A stretch of 64,000 bases of DNA from an uncultured Odoribacter sp. (GTDB lineage Bacteria; Bacteroidota; Bacteroidia; Bacteroidales; Marinifilaceae): assembly GCA_910588375.1 (NCBI GenBank), contig CAJUQA010000004.1, positions 1 through 64,000 on the forward strand, written 5' to 3'. The notes beneath the pieces are model-generated. The model did no database searches, had not been told where the DNA came from, and saw only the letters and a list, made by a program, of their open reading frames with translations. Shown piece by piece: positions 7,541-16,219 of the stretch. The stretch's first letter is position 1. Each line of letters opens with the position of its first letter. Position numbers and translations under genes: made by a program.

Positions 7541-8785
7541 TTACAATAAATTGCTCATGGCAGCGTCTACCTGTTCGTTTTCAAAACTGTCAAGGTAGAT
7601 TTGGGTGACTTTTTCAGAGCTGTGTCCCATTGCTTCGCAGATAATGGAGGTGTTTACTCCTGACCGTTTGAGGACTGTCGCGAAGGAATGGCGGGCTACA
7701 TAGCTTGTTACTTTTATTTCAAGACCTAAATGCTTTCCTATTTTTCTTAAATATTCATTTATCATCTTAGTACGAAATGTTACTCTATTATATTTGTCCT
7801 TGGCTGTTTTGTGCTTGCCATAAGTTAAGATTGGGAAAATATAATCCTCCTGTCTGTATTCCTGCTTTCTATATTTATTTATAATTTCTATGGCTAATGG
7901 TTGTAGTTTAAATGTTATTAGTTTTTTGGTTTTGCGCCTTCTAAATTGTAACCTTTCATTATTTATAATGTTGGCGTAAGTTAGATAAGCAATATCTACA
8001 ATATTAATCCCACAACCTAAGTAGCTAAAAATAAACATGTCCTTTGCAAATTCATAAAACGGGAGTGTTCGTTTATTAGATAAAAGTTTAACATCTAAGT
8101 CTATGATTCTTTGTATATCTGTTTTAGGAATAGCTCTTTTACTGGTAGCTTCTTTGTATTTACCTACTTTAAACTCATTGAAAGGAGATATACTTGAACT
8201 AATAGATTTTGATGCAATGGCTCTATTAAATATTGCTTTTAGACCTCTTAACCGATTGCCAATTGTGTTTTTCTTAAGTTGTTTGGTCACCTGCATCCAA
8301 TAGACGAAATCAGTTAAGAATGGGACATTTATTTGTTTAAATTCAATATTGCGTCCATGGGTAAAGTCTAATAGGCAATTCAGGCAGCATAAATAATATT
8401 TAGCGTTTTTAATCCTATCTTCTGCATATAGTTCTTGAATGTATTTTTCAAAATGTTGTTTTACAAATTGCTTTTCTTCTTTCGTTTTTTTATCAGAAAA
8501 ATCATCTAAGAATAACTCTTTACCTTCTAAATTAGCAGTTACTATTTTCTTATTGATTTCCTGTTTTTTGCTATCTATTAGAAGGTCATAGTAGGCTTTA
8601 TTGGGGCAATCTTGTGTTATGGTTTTATTTTGATTATCCCAATAGTTTACGTTTAGTTTGCAATCCAGTGAAATTTTCTTTCTTTGCTTGCCTTGATTGA
8701 TTGTAAGATAGAGTGGGGCTTCGTTTTTATTGTCTATCCTGTCTGAACGGCAGGTTAAATTAATCGTGAAGTTGTTGATTTCCAT
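7541..8785 (-). CDS. Tyrosine recombinase (integrase)
   Basis: A 414-aa site-specific recombinase of the Bacteroidetes integrase type: an N-terminal arm-binding domain (about 1-100), a SAM-like core-binding domain (about 105-205) and a C-terminal catalytic domain. In the catalytic part I see the beta-hairpin lysine region (RRRKTKKLITF), the second arginine block TSYVARHSFAT, the MGHSS box and the presumed nucleophile Tyr in TQIYLDSF. At the first catalytic arginine the sequence reads LGCGINIVDIAYL, with Asn where most members have Arg; IntDOT of CTnDOT is likewise known to lack this residue (Ser there). It lies next to tRNA-Ser, so that gene is its probable target. Confidence 0.92.
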   Translation of the reverse strand: MEINNFTINLTCRSDRIDNKNEAPLYLTINQGKQRKKISLDCKLNVNYWDNQNKTITQDCPNKAYYDLLIDSKKQEINKKIVTANLEGKELFLDDFSDKKTKEEKQFVKQHFEKYIQELYAEDRIKNAKYYLCCLNCLLDFTHGRNIEFKQINVPFLTDFVYWMQVTKQLKKNTIGNRLRGLKAIFNRAIASKSISSSISPFNEFKVGKYKEATSKRAIPKTDIQRIIDLDVKLLSNKRTLPFYEFAKDMFIFSYLGCGINIVDIAYLTYANIINNERLQFRRRKTKKLITFKLQPLAIEIINKYRKQEYRQEDYIFPILTYGKHKTAKDKYNRVTFRTKMINEYLRKIGKHLGLEIKVTSYVARHSFATVLKRSGVNTSIICEAMGHSSEKVTQIYLDSFENEQVDAAMSNLL

Positions 8786-8835
8786 AGTATCATGTTGTAT
8801 TACTATGGCAGATTATAGATATAATAAACCCTAAA

Positions 8836-8875
8836 ATTTTGGGGCAGATTTTGGGGCAGATTTATGCCCAAAAAT
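8836..8875. repeat. Tandem and inverted repeats between int and att
   Basis: The 12-mer ATTTTGGGGCAG occurs twice in tandem (8836-8847, 8848-8859) and an inverted near-copy (TGCCCAAAAAT) follows at 8865-8875. The site between the integrase start and the tRNA end is where arm-type or excisionase sites usually lie. Confidence 0.65.
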
Positions 8876-8901
8876 CCGTTTTTTCCGCAGTTTTCTCCAA
8901 A

Positions 8902-8934
8902 TAAAAAAGAGTCAGCTGATTGCTAACTCTTTAA
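8902..8934 (-). terminator. Terminator downstream of tRNA-Ser
   Basis: On the minus strand AAAGAGTTAGC pairs with GCTGACTCTTT and is followed by a T-run. It would end the tRNA transcript; because it lies on the element side of the tRNA end it may be contributed by the element. Confidence 0.7.
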
Positions 8935-8941
8935 TTTTCAG

Positions 8942-9026
8942 CGGAGAGAGAGGGATTCGAACCCCCGGAAGCTCTCACTTCAACGGTTTTCAAGACCGCC
9001 GCATTCGACCACTCTGCCATCTCTCC
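8942..9026 (-). tRNA. tRNA-Ser (anticodon TGA)
   Basis: An 85-nt class II tRNA on the minus strand. The acceptor stem is GGAGAGA/TCTCTCC, the anticodon loop is CTTGAAA (anticodon TGA), there is a long variable arm, and the T-loop reads GGTTCGAATCC. CCA is not encoded after the G discriminator. It has a full promoter upstream and carries the element at its 3' end. Confidence 0.95.
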
Positions 9027-9037
9027 AATTGCGGCAA

Positions 9038-9068
9038 CAAAGATATGGGTTATTTCGACAAAAACAAA
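9038..9068 (-). promoter_or_regulatory. tRNA-Ser promoter
   Basis: On the minus strand TTTG at 9068-9065, a 19-bp spacer and TATCTTTG at 9045-9038 match the Bacteroidetes consensus exactly; the tRNA starts 12 bp downstream. Confidence 0.8.
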
Positions 9069-9124
9069 AAAATAGATGTGTTTTGTATATTATTATCTGT
9101 TTTTATTTAGGAATGCTTTAAGGT

Positions 9125-10480
9125 TCAGGATTCTAACGGACTTTTGTCTTTGGGAAAAAAGTGGGCTAACAGTAGGTAGCCGACAAAGCCTGCGAATACG
9201 GAACCACTGATGATGCCCAATTTTGCTTGGTTGAGCAATGTCGCACCTTCTTTCGGTAGACCAGCATATGCTAGGTTGGCAATAAAAAGAGATACGGTGA
9301 ATCCAATTCCTCCCAGTGCAGAGACGCCTAAAAGACCTTTGTTGTTCATGTGTTGCGGCATTTTTAATAAACCGCTTTTTACGGATAGCCAGGTGAAAGA
9401 AAATATACCGATTAATTTACCGAAAACCAATGCGATGAAAACGGTAAGAGTTACGCCTTGTATTTGGTTTAGTCCGAAATGTTCGAAGGAGATACTGGCG
9501 TTGGCAAAGGCAAAGAGGGGCATTATTACGTAATTGACTAACGGTTGTAAATTGTCTTCCATGGATTGCAAGGGGCTGATTACTTTGTCGGAAACGGATT
9601 CTACGTGTTGCAGGATGGACAGTTCCGAGTTGCTGAGTATATATTTATTGTCTGCCATGTCAGTTGTTTCCGGTAGTTTTTCTAAGGTGTTCCGGATTTC
9701 TCCCACATATTTGGAGAGATTCAATTTCGGTCGTGCCGGTACGGTGAATGCCACAATCACGCCTGCAATTGTCGGGTGAATGCCTGAATGGAGGAAAAAG
9801 TACCATACGATGAGGCCGAAAAAGATGTAATAGAGTTTACTGTAGATACCCCATTTCCCGCCTAACCATAAAATGAAAATGAATAATAGGGACCAAAGAA
9901 GATATTCCAGGATGAGGTTGCTGCTGTAAAATGCTCCGATGACAATGATTCCTCCGATGTCGTCCACGACGGCAAATGCCGTAAGAAATATCTTTAAACT
10001 GAGTGGTACTCTTTTACCCAGCAGGGATAATACCCCGAGAGAGAAAGCGATGTCGGTTGCCATGGGAATGGCCGCACCTCTTGTTGCGTTACCTTCCGGA
10101 CATATTAGGCTGAATATAATGATCGGAACAATCATACCACCGCAGGCGGCGATGACCGGAAGAAGGGCTTTTCGGGGAGTGGAGAGTTCTCCTGCCAGCA
10201 GCTCCCGTTTGATTTCCAGTCCGACCGAAAAGAAGAAAATTGCCATCAGGGCATCATTGATCAATGATATGATGGTCATGTTTTCACCTCTTATGTTGAA
10301 TAGATTTACATCTCCAAATTGAAGAATGACTTCTTTCGAGAAAAGGGCGTTGTAGGCGTCGCAGAGAGGTGAATTTGCGATAATCATGGCTGCCAGGGCA
10401 ACGAAAAAGAGTATGGCTCCTCCGTTGATTTTAGCTTTCATGAAGCGTCTTAAAGGAGACTTGAAAATATTTGTATTCAT
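9125..10480 (-). CDS. nhaA: Na+/H+ antiporter NhaA
   Basis: A 451-aa inner-membrane antiporter that exchanges internal Na+ (or Li+) for external protons and controls pH and sodium. It has about twelve membrane segments. The ion-binding double aspartate is visible in FAVVDDIGGI near residue 173, and the conserved SVGLEIKRELLAGELS block near 85-100. It is longer than E. coli NhaA (388 aa) because of a hydrophilic insert at about 255-305 (KYVGEIRNTLEKLPETTD...), which is common in Bacteroidetes versions. It lies 5 bp after the epimerase gene on the same strand, so they are probably co-transcribed although functionally unrelated. Confidence 0.95.
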   Translation of the reverse strand: MNTNIFKSPLRRFMKAKINGGAILFFVALAAMIIANSPLCDAYNALFSKEVILQFGDVNLFNIRGENMTIISLINDALMAIFFFSVGLEIKRELLAGELSTPRKALLPVIAACGGMIVPIIIFSLICPEGNATRGAAIPMATDIAFSLGVLSLLGKRVPLSLKIFLTAFAVVDDIGGIIVIGAFYSSNLILEYLLWSLLFIFILWLGGKWGIYSKLYYIFFGLIVWYFFLHSGIHPTIAGVIVAFTVPARPKLNLSKYVGEIRNTLEKLPETTDMADNKYILSNSELSILQHVESVSDKVISPLQSMEDNLQPLVNYVIMPLFAFANASISFEHFGLNQIQGVTLTVFIALVFGKLIGIFSFTWLSVKSGLLKMPQHMNNKGLLGVSALGGIGFTVSLFIANLAYAGLPKEGATLLNQAKLGIISGSVFAGFVGYLLLAHFFPKDKSPLES

Positions 10481-10485
10481 TGTAT

Positions 10486-11502
10486 TTAAAATTTAAAAGT
10501 TTTGAACCATTCTGTGAATTTTTGGATACCGTCTTCCAATGAGGTGGCAGGTGTGTAGCCATAGTCTTGGTTGAGTTTGGTGGTATCCGCCCAGGTTTGA
10601 TATACATCGCCCGGTTGCATACTTACATATTCTTTACGGGCTTCTTTTCCTAGATTTTTTTCCAAAATGTGGATAAAATCCATGAGTTGTACGGGTGAAC
10701 CGCGTCCGATATTGTATACAACAGCCGGAACGTCCGGAGTGTCTTGCGAGGCTTGTTCCGGATGTTCGGCGATTTTTACGATACCTTCAATGATGTCATC
10801 GATATAAGTAAAATCGCGGGACAGATTGCCGGCATTGAATATGCGTATGGATTTATTGTTTCGAATGGCATTGGCAAATAGCATGGGAGCCATGTCCGGT
10901 CTGCCGTAGGGACCATATACCGTAAAGAAGCGGAGTCCGATAGTTTGTATGGCGTATAGATGAGAGTAGGTATATGCCATAAGCTCGTTACTCTTTTTCG
11001 TGGCTGCATATAGGCTCACCGGCTGGTCTACTCGTTCTGCTTCATTAAAGGGAACCTGTGTCGAATTGCCGTAAACGGATGAAGAGGAGGCATATATAAA
11101 CCGCGGACATTGGTATTGGCGGCAGCACTCGAGCAAATGAAGAAAACCGACAACGTTGCTTTGAATATAAGCTTCCGGGTTTTGCAGGCTGTAGCGGACA
11201 CCCGCTTGGGCGGCTAAATTAATGACGCAGTCGAAATGGTGGTTTTGGAAGATAGTATCCAATTCTTTTTTGTCGCACAAATCCATTTGCCGGAAGCGAT
11301 AGCCGGGAAGGGTATCCGAGATAATCTCCTGTTTGTAGGAGAGGGTATGGATTCCGCTTTTTTCCAGGCGGGCCTTTTTCAGATTGACATCGTAGTAATC
11401 GTTTATGGAGTCTATTCCGTAGATTTCATGTCCCCGTTTTGCCAAGGTTTCTGCAAGGAAAGAGCCGATAAAACCTGCTGTCCCGGTAATGAATATATAC
11501 AT
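10486..11502 (-). CDS. NAD-dependent UDP-sugar 4-epimerase
   Basis: A 338-aa extended short-chain dehydrogenase. The NAD-binding GTAGFIG lies at residues 7-13, and the catalytic Ser (SSSSVYG) near 140 and YAATKKS near 165 complete the SYK triad. Residues such as INDYYDVNLKKARL near 37 and RFFTVYGPYGRPDMAP near 193 are typical of UDP-glucuronate 4-epimerases (CapI/WbpP-like), which make UDP-galacturonate for capsule or LPS. Substrate choice between glucuronate and N-acetyl-hexosamine forms cannot be settled from sequence alone. The -7 box TATTTTTG lies just upstream and nhaA follows. Confidence 0.85.
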   Translation of the reverse strand: MYIFITGTAGFIGSFLAETLAKRGHEIYGIDSINDYYDVNLKKARLEKSGIHTLSYKQEIISDTLPGYRFRQMDLCDKKELDTIFQNHHFDCVINLAAQAGVRYSLQNPEAYIQSNVVGFLHLLECCRQYQCPRFIYASSSSVYGNSTQVPFNEAERVDQPVSLYAATKKSNELMAYTYSHLYAIQTIGLRFFTVYGPYGRPDMAPMLFANAIRNNKSIRIFNAGNLSRDFTYIDDIIEGIVKIAEHPEQASQDTPDVPAVVYNIGRGSPVQLMDFIHILEKNLGKEARKEYVSMQPGDVYQTWADTTKLNQDYGYTPATSLEDGIQKFTEWFKTFKF

Positions 11503-11527
11503 AATGATAATCAGTATTTATGTCGCG

Positions 11528-11535
11528 CAAAAATA
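11528..11535 (-). promoter_or_regulatory. -7 box of the epimerase-nhaA unit
   Basis: TATTTTTG on the minus strand, about 26 bp upstream of the epimerase ATG at 11502. Confidence 0.55.
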
Positions 11536-11580
11536 CGATAAATTTGTTTTAAAGTCAAAAGTTTTCAACAGTCGGTCTGG

Positions 11581-11611
11581 AAAAAATAAGTCGCCGGATT
11601 TCCGGCGACTT
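11581..11611 (-). terminator. Terminator of the mtaB gene
   Basis: A perfect 10-bp stem AAGTCGCCGG/CCGGCGACTT with a 4-nt loop; on the minus strand it is followed by ATTTTTT. It lies downstream of the leftward mtaB gene. Confidence 0.85.
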
Positions 11612-11769
11612 CTCTTACTAACCCTAAATAGAAACAAACTATGAAAAATTTCTGATGCAAATATAGAGGTTTATTCTTTTCTTTGAGAATAAATTTTGTT
11701 AAATAGACGAAATGGATATTAGGAATATAATAGTTTGCTCGTTAATGTTTTGAAAGACGTGTAAAAAAC

Positions 11770-13083
11770 TCAATCTTTTCCTAATAATTCCGGGGTAATA
11801 GTTATAGGACGGATTTGATTTGCCCACGCCGCTGTGAACGGTACTTCTATCCGGATGTAATTGTCGGTAAAACCACCCATCCTGCCATTGGAATTGTTAT
11901 CTTCAAACAATACATTCCGGGTTTGGCCGATAAACTGATGATAAAAATCATGCAGTTTCTGTTCCGAGACTTTTAGCAGGGCTTCCACTCGCCGGTGCTT
12001 TTCTTGTGGGGATACGGTTTCCCGGATTTCCAAGGCTTTTGTTCCTTGACGTTCCGAATAGGGAAATACATGCAGGCGTGAGATGTTAAGTTGGGAAATA
12101 AAATTCAGGGCATCTTCAAAATGATGTTCGTTTTCTCCCCGCATTCCGGCGATGACATCAACACCGATGAATGCATCGGGAATTAAGGTTTTGATGGTGT
12201 GGATTTTTTCTGCAAACAATTCACGGGTATAGCGGCGTTTCATGAGATGCAGTACCTCGTTGCTGCCGGATTGCAGGGGAATGTGGAAGTGAGGCATAAA
12301 GCGGGTGGAGGTGGAGACGAAACGAATGATTTCATTCGTGAGCAGATTGGGTTCGATGGAAGAGATGCGGAAGCGGCTGATTTCTTCTACTTTCTCTAAT
12401 GCTTGGATAAGGTCGAAAAATGATTCTTCGCTTCCTCGCCCGAAATCACCGGTATTGACGCCTGTCAGAATAATTTCTTTGATACCTTTTTCCGCTACTG
12501 ACCGAGCTGTGGCGACCACTTGGCTGATGGTGGCACTGCGGCTTTTGCCGCGGGCGAATGGGATGGTGCAGTAGCTGCAAAAGTAATCGCAGCCATCTTG
12601 TATTTTGAGAAAACACCGGGTTCGGTCGCCGAAAGAGCAGGCAAGGTCAAAATTCCCTAATTTGAAAATATCGCATGAATGGGGTTCCTGCTTTTGACGT
12701 TCTTCATAGAAACGCAGGTATTCTTCCACTTTGAATTTGTCCTGAGCTCCCAATACTAAATTGACTCCCTCTATCTGCATCAGTTCTTTGGCCCGGAGCT
12801 GGGCGTAGCATCCCACAACGACAATGTAGGCATCCGGATTGTGGTGGATGATTTTACGGATGGTTTGGCGTCCTTTGCGTTCTGCGACGTCCGTCACGCT
12901 GCATGTGTTGATGATGAAAATGTCGGCACCTTGTTTTTCATCCACTGTTGTAACGCCTGCTTTTTCCAGACTGTGCCGGATTGTAGAGGTTTCAGAAAAG
13001 TTCAGTTTGCACCCGAGGGTGATGTATGCTGCTTTTTTGTCTGTCAGAATCATAGAAGATTGTGAATATGAAATGGGGTTCAT
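11770..13083 (-). CDS. mtaB: tRNA methylthiotransferase, MtaB type
   Basis: A 437-aa radical-SAM methylthiotransferase that adds a methylthio group to N6-threonylcarbamoyl-adenosine 37 of tRNAs. In order: the UPF0004 domain (YITLGCKLNFSE near 16-27, with cluster cysteines there, in FIINTCSVTD near 55 and in VVGCYAQ near 92), the radical-SAM CxxxCxxC motif in GCDYFCSYCTIPFARG near 168, and a C-terminal TRAM-like domain. The KLNFSET start and the CTIPFARG string point to the MtaB (YqeV) branch rather than MiaB. Met at residue 11 is an alternative start. A -7 box at 13100-13107 gives a very short leader. Confidence 0.88.
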   Translation of the reverse strand: MNPISYSQSSMILTDKKAAYITLGCKLNFSETSTIRHSLEKAGVTTVDEKQGADIFIINTCSVTDVAERKGRQTIRKIIHHNPDAYIVVVGCYAQLRAKELMQIEGVNLVLGAQDKFKVEEYLRFYEERQKQEPHSCDIFKLGNFDLACSFGDRTRCFLKIQDGCDYFCSYCTIPFARGKSRSATISQVVATARSVAEKGIKEIILTGVNTGDFGRGSEESFFDLIQALEKVEEISRFRISSIEPNLLTNEIIRFVSTSTRFMPHFHIPLQSGSNEVLHLMKRRYTRELFAEKIHTIKTLIPDAFIGVDVIAGMRGENEHHFEDALNFISQLNISRLHVFPYSERQGTKALEIRETVSPQEKHRRVEALLKVSEQKLHDFYHQFIGQTRNVLFEDNNSNGRMGGFTDNYIRIEVPFTAAWANQIRPITITPELLGKD

Positions 13084-13099
13084 GGACTTTATCCGGATG

Positions 13100-13107
13100 C
13101 AAAAGTA
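13100..13107 (-). promoter_or_regulatory. -7 box of mtaB
   Basis: TACTTTTG on the minus strand fits TAnnTTTG and lies about 17 bp upstream of the ATG at 13083. Confidence 0.55.
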
Positions 13108-13127
13108 ATTATTTTGAGGGTATTTTT

Positions 13128-13135
13128 TATCTTTG
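13128..13135 (+). promoter_or_regulatory. Possible -7 box of lpxB
   Basis: TATCTTTG on the plus strand about 125 bp upstream of lpxB; the -33 element is not clear. Confidence 0.4.
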
Positions 13136-13261
13136 GACGGGATAAGCTGCTACGGAACAAAGTGGAGGTGAGTTTGACTTTGCTTTCGGTTTGCATTATC
13201 TTTGCCGGGGAGAGGCAAGGAAGGGTAGTGAGTACGAATGTTTTTATAATCGGGAATTGTT

Positions 13262-14383
13262 ATGAAGTACTATATTATAGCGGGGGAAGCTTCGGGAGAT
13301 TTGCATGCTTCCAATTTGATAAAGGGGTTGAAAGAGGAGGACCGGCATGCCGTTGTGAGGGGCTGGGGTGGGGATTTGATGCGGCAGGCGGGGTGTGAGA
13401 TTGTGCGCCATTACAAGGATACGGCTATTATGGGATTTTTGACCGTATTGAAAAATCTGGGTAAGATTAAGGCTAATATCCGTTTGTGCAGCGAGGATGT
13501 GCTTCGTTGGCAGCCGGATGTATTGATTCTGGTGGATTATGCCGGTTTTAATCTGAGGATAGCCCGGGTCGCCAAGGAAGCGGGAATTCGTGTGTTTTAT
13601 TACATTTCGCCGAAGTTGTGGGCGTGGAATACGGGTCGGGTAAAGAAAATCAAGAAATATGTGGATCGGATGTATGTGATTTTTCCTTTTGAGACCGATT
13701 TTTACAAAAAATACGGTTATGAGGCGAAATACGAAGGTAACCCCTTGGTGGATGCGATTCACGGGCGTTTGTTTCAGGATGAGACATTTGAGCAATTTGT
13801 GACAGGAAATCGTTTGCCTTCGAAGCCGATTATCGCTTTGTTGGCGGGGAGCCGCAGTCAGGAGTTGAAGCATGTTTTGCCGAAAATGCTGGAGATGACG
13901 GAATATTTCCCGGATTATCAGTTTATCATCGCCGGGGCGCCTTCCATGACAGAGGCGGATTATGCGCCTTATTTGAAAGGGAAGGAAATACCGGTTGTGT
14001 ATGGACAGACTTATCGTTTGTTGCAGCAATCGTCAGCGGCCTTGGTAACTTCGGGGACGGCGACGCTGGAAACGGCTCTGTTGAAAGTGCCGCAAGTGGT
14101 GTGTTATAGCGGAGAGGGGGGAATGCTCAGTTATTTCTTGTTTAAAGTGTTTGTAAAAGTGAAGTATATTTCTTTGGTCAATCTGATTATGGGCCGGGAA
14201 GTAGTGAAAGAGCTTCTGATGCAGAAACTGAACCGTCGGAATTTGCGGGCGGAACTGTCTGCTCTGCTGGGGCAGTCAGAAGAGAGAAAGAGAATGTTGT
14301 CCGATTACGAGGAAATTAGTCGTCGGTTGGGAGTTCCGGGAGCATCCCGTCGTTTCGCGGCTGAAATAGTAAAACAATTATGA
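13262..14383 (+). CDS. lpxB: Lipid-A-disaccharide synthase LpxB
   Basis: A 373-aa GT19 glycosyltransferase that joins UDP-2,3-diacylglucosamine and 2,3-diacylglucosamine-1-phosphate into the lipid A disaccharide at the inner face of the cytoplasmic membrane. The family signatures are present: IIAGEASGDLHA at the N-terminus, GWGGDLM near 37, YYISPKLWAWNTGR near 113, LLAGSRSQE near 192 and TSGTATLET near 262. Length is normal. Its stop codon overlaps the next start (ATGA), so it is translationally coupled to the thioredoxin-fold protein. Bacteroidetes often have surE before lpxB; it is absent here. Confidence 0.95.
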   Translation: MKYYIIAGEASGDLHASNLIKGLKEEDRHAVVRGWGGDLMRQAGCEIVRHYKDTAIMGFLTVLKNLGKIKANIRLCSEDVLRWQPDVLILVDYAGFNLRIARVAKEAGIRVFYYISPKLWAWNTGRVKKIKKYVDRMYVIFPFETDFYKKYGYEAKYEGNPLVDAIHGRLFQDETFEQFVTGNRLPSKPIIALLAGSRSQELKHVLPKMLEMTEYFPDYQFIIAGAPSMTEADYAPYLKGKEIPVVYGQTYRLLQQSSAALVTSGTATLETALLKVPQVVCYSGEGGMLSYFLFKVFVKVKYISLVNLIMGREVVKELLMQKLNRRNLRAELSALLGQSEERKRMLSDYEEISRRLGVPGASRRFAAEIVKQL

Positions 14384-16212
14384 GGTGGATTCTAATCATT
14401 ATTTTTTGTTGGGGAGTAGGGTATATTCAGGCGCAGGAGGCACGTCCCGTCGTGACTTTAATGACTTGGGATGAGGCGAGTATGATGGCTTTGAAAGAGT
14501 ATAAAATTGTTTTCGTGGCGGTGGGTGTTGCTCCGGGAGACAAGGAGGCCAAGCGTTTATTGGCGAATGAGGCCGTCCAATTGTTCCTCAGTCGGAATGC
14601 AATCGGTATCGGGATGGATATGGAGTCGGAGGAAGGGCGTTTTTTCGAACAAAAGCTGTTGAAATATCCTTGGCCTGCCTATGCTTTTTTTATGCCTTAT
14701 GGTGATCTTTTGGCGATAGTTCCGGTTGCGGAGTTGGCTGGCAATCCGGAGAGATTGTTGGACACTGGCCGGGAGGCTTTGGAAAAGGCAAAGATAAAGA
14801 GGAGCAACAGTCGGTCCGTGGTCTTTAGGGAAGAGAAATGGGAGGATTTATTAGCAGAGGCGGAGAGTTCCGACCGTTTGTTATTTGTGATGGGAACGGA
14901 TAGAGAGAACCAGGCTGGTTTGCTGATGGAAAAAAATGTATTGAATCTGGATGAGGTGGCGGATTTTTACAACCGGCATTTTATAAATACAGTGCTTGAT
15001 GTTTCCGGACAGACGGAAATAATGGCGAAGTATGGGGTGACCTGCTGTCCTTTTTGGCTTTTTCTCAACGGAGAAGGGAAATTGGTGCTCAAAGCGGAGG
15101 GTGGATTGAATGAAAAGGAGTTTATAGAATTGGGACGGTTGGCATTGACAAAAGCGGCAGGCATCGTTTTTGAGGAAAGTACGCCGGATGTTTTGATGGA
15201 AAAAGCCGGCAGGGAAGGCAAGAACGTGTTTTTGGAACTATATGTCCCGGCGGGAACAGAGCGGAAGCAATTGGAGAAAAAGGTATTGCGGGATCCGGAG
15301 GTGGCCGCTTTTTTTGCCACCCATTTTATAAGCGGGAGTTATGATATGTTGCAGGAAGAGGGGAAGGTGTTGAGGGAAAAATATACTGTTGTACTTCCGC
15401 AGACGTTCTGTTTTACGGATGCGCGGGGAAATCTTTTGCATGAAGTGGGGAGTGTGGAGTCGGCAGACGAATTGATTGCGGAAGCCCGGCGGGTTGTTGA
15501 GGGAAACGGTCTGGCCGCTATGCGGGAAAAATATGGAAAAGGAGAACGGACAGCGGATTTTGTAGAGGAGTATATCGGGGTATTGGGACGTGCGGGTAGG
15601 GTGGAGATAGCGAACGAAGTGGCGGGTGCTCATTTGAGTGCATTGGGGGGTAATTGTTTAAAACAGCGTAAATATTGGGATATTTATTCGGCTTATGTTG
15701 TCGATGCTTTTTCGGATTTGTTTGATTACGTGAGGGAACACCGGGAGGAATTGGGGGAGTTGTACGGGCAGCAGGTTGTTGATGGTAAGATTCGGGAGCT
15801 CTGGAGAGCAGGAGTCGGAAGTTTTGTGAAAGAGACGGAACAGGGGGCAAAATTTGATGAAGCCGGCTACAAAGAATATGTCAAAAGGATGAAGAAGGAA
15901 AAAGTGGACGGTTGGCGGAATATAGCGAGGGAGGCTCGTATGGAGATTGCGGAGAAAACGGGAGATTGGCGTACGTATACAGAATTGGCGGAAGAGCGTT
16001 GGAATGAGGAAAACGTGCCCGAAGCCGAATTGTATGCCTGGGGAGTAAAAATCAATGAAAATTGCCGGGATAAATCCATTCGTTTCAAGGCAGCCCGCTG
16101 GTTTGCCCTGGCTGCGGTGGAGATGGAAAAAAAAGAGAGACTGAGCGGTAAGGTCAATCTCACTTCTTATAAAGGATTCTTTGAAAAATTGGTAGATGAA
16201 TTAATCCAATAG
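14380..16212 (+). CDS. Exported protein with repeated thioredoxin-like folds
   Basis: A 610-aa protein with an N-terminal signal peptide (MRWILIIIFCWGVGYIQAQ), so it acts in the periplasm or envelope. Three stretches resemble thioredoxin-fold domains (about 25-140, 145-255 and 265-365); the second has YGVTCCPFWLFLNGEGK, which is the usual strand and cis-proline region of thioredoxin, but no CxxC redox motif is seen in any of them. The C-terminal 230 residues are charged and helical, perhaps TPR-like. Redox activity is therefore unlikely and a chaperone or scaffold role is possible. The 4-bp overlap with lpxB suggests a shared envelope function, which is inference. Confidence 0.65.
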   Translation: MRWILIIIFCWGVGYIQAQEARPVVTLMTWDEASMMALKEYKIVFVAVGVAPGDKEAKRLLANEAVQLFLSRNAIGIGMDMESEEGRFFEQKLLKYPWPAYAFFMPYGDLLAIVPVAELAGNPERLLDTGREALEKAKIKRSNSRSVVFREEKWEDLLAEAESSDRLLFVMGTDRENQAGLLMEKNVLNLDEVADFYNRHFINTVLDVSGQTEIMAKYGVTCCPFWLFLNGEGKLVLKAEGGLNEKEFIELGRLALTKAAGIVFEESTPDVLMEKAGREGKNVFLELYVPAGTERKQLEKKVLRDPEVAAFFATHFISGSYDMLQEEGKVLREKYTVVLPQTFCFTDARGNLLHEVGSVESADELIAEARRVVEGNGLAAMREKYGKGERTADFVEEYIGVLGRAGRVEIANEVAGAHLSALGGNCLKQRKYWDIYSAYVVDAFSDLFDYVREHREELGELYGQQVVDGKIRELWRAGVGSFVKETEQGAKFDEAGYKEYVKRMKKEKVDGWRNIAREARMEIAEKTGDWRTYTELAEERWNEENVPEAELYAWGVKINENCRDKSIRFKAARWFALAAVEMEKKERLSGKVNLTSYKGFFEKLVDELIQ

Positions 16213-16219
16213 CCCCGGT

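Larger units (their letters stand above)
1..8941. mobile_element. Right end of an integrated element in tRNA-Ser
   Basis: This AT-rich stretch ends in a tyrosine recombinase gene whose 5' side abuts the 3' end of tRNA-Ser(TGA), the classic layout of a tRNA-integrated element. Its genes are a RadC-like protein, an SF2-helicase-like protein and several proteins I do not recognise, and base composition is visibly lower in GC than in the rib, ure and lpxB genes to the right. The other attachment site is not in the window, so the element continues beyond position 1. No conjugation (Tra), relaxase, capsid or portal genes are seen in this part, so whether it is an ICE, a mobilisable island or a prophage relative is open. 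Confidence 0.8.
11503..11769. other. Intergenic region between epimerase and mtaB genes
   Basis: It holds the epimerase -7 box (11528-11535), the mtaB terminator (11581-11611) and an unexplained plus-strand stretch: a -7-like TAAATTTG at 11539-11546, and after the hairpin a leader-like AAACAAACTATGAAAAATTTCTGA that would code only for Met-Lys-Asn-Phe. Confidence 0.5.

Noticed and set aside
13244..14029. Minus-strand frame of 261 codons inside lpxB
   Set aside because: Shadow of a family-typical lpxB; the antisense frame is His/Gln/Arg-biased.
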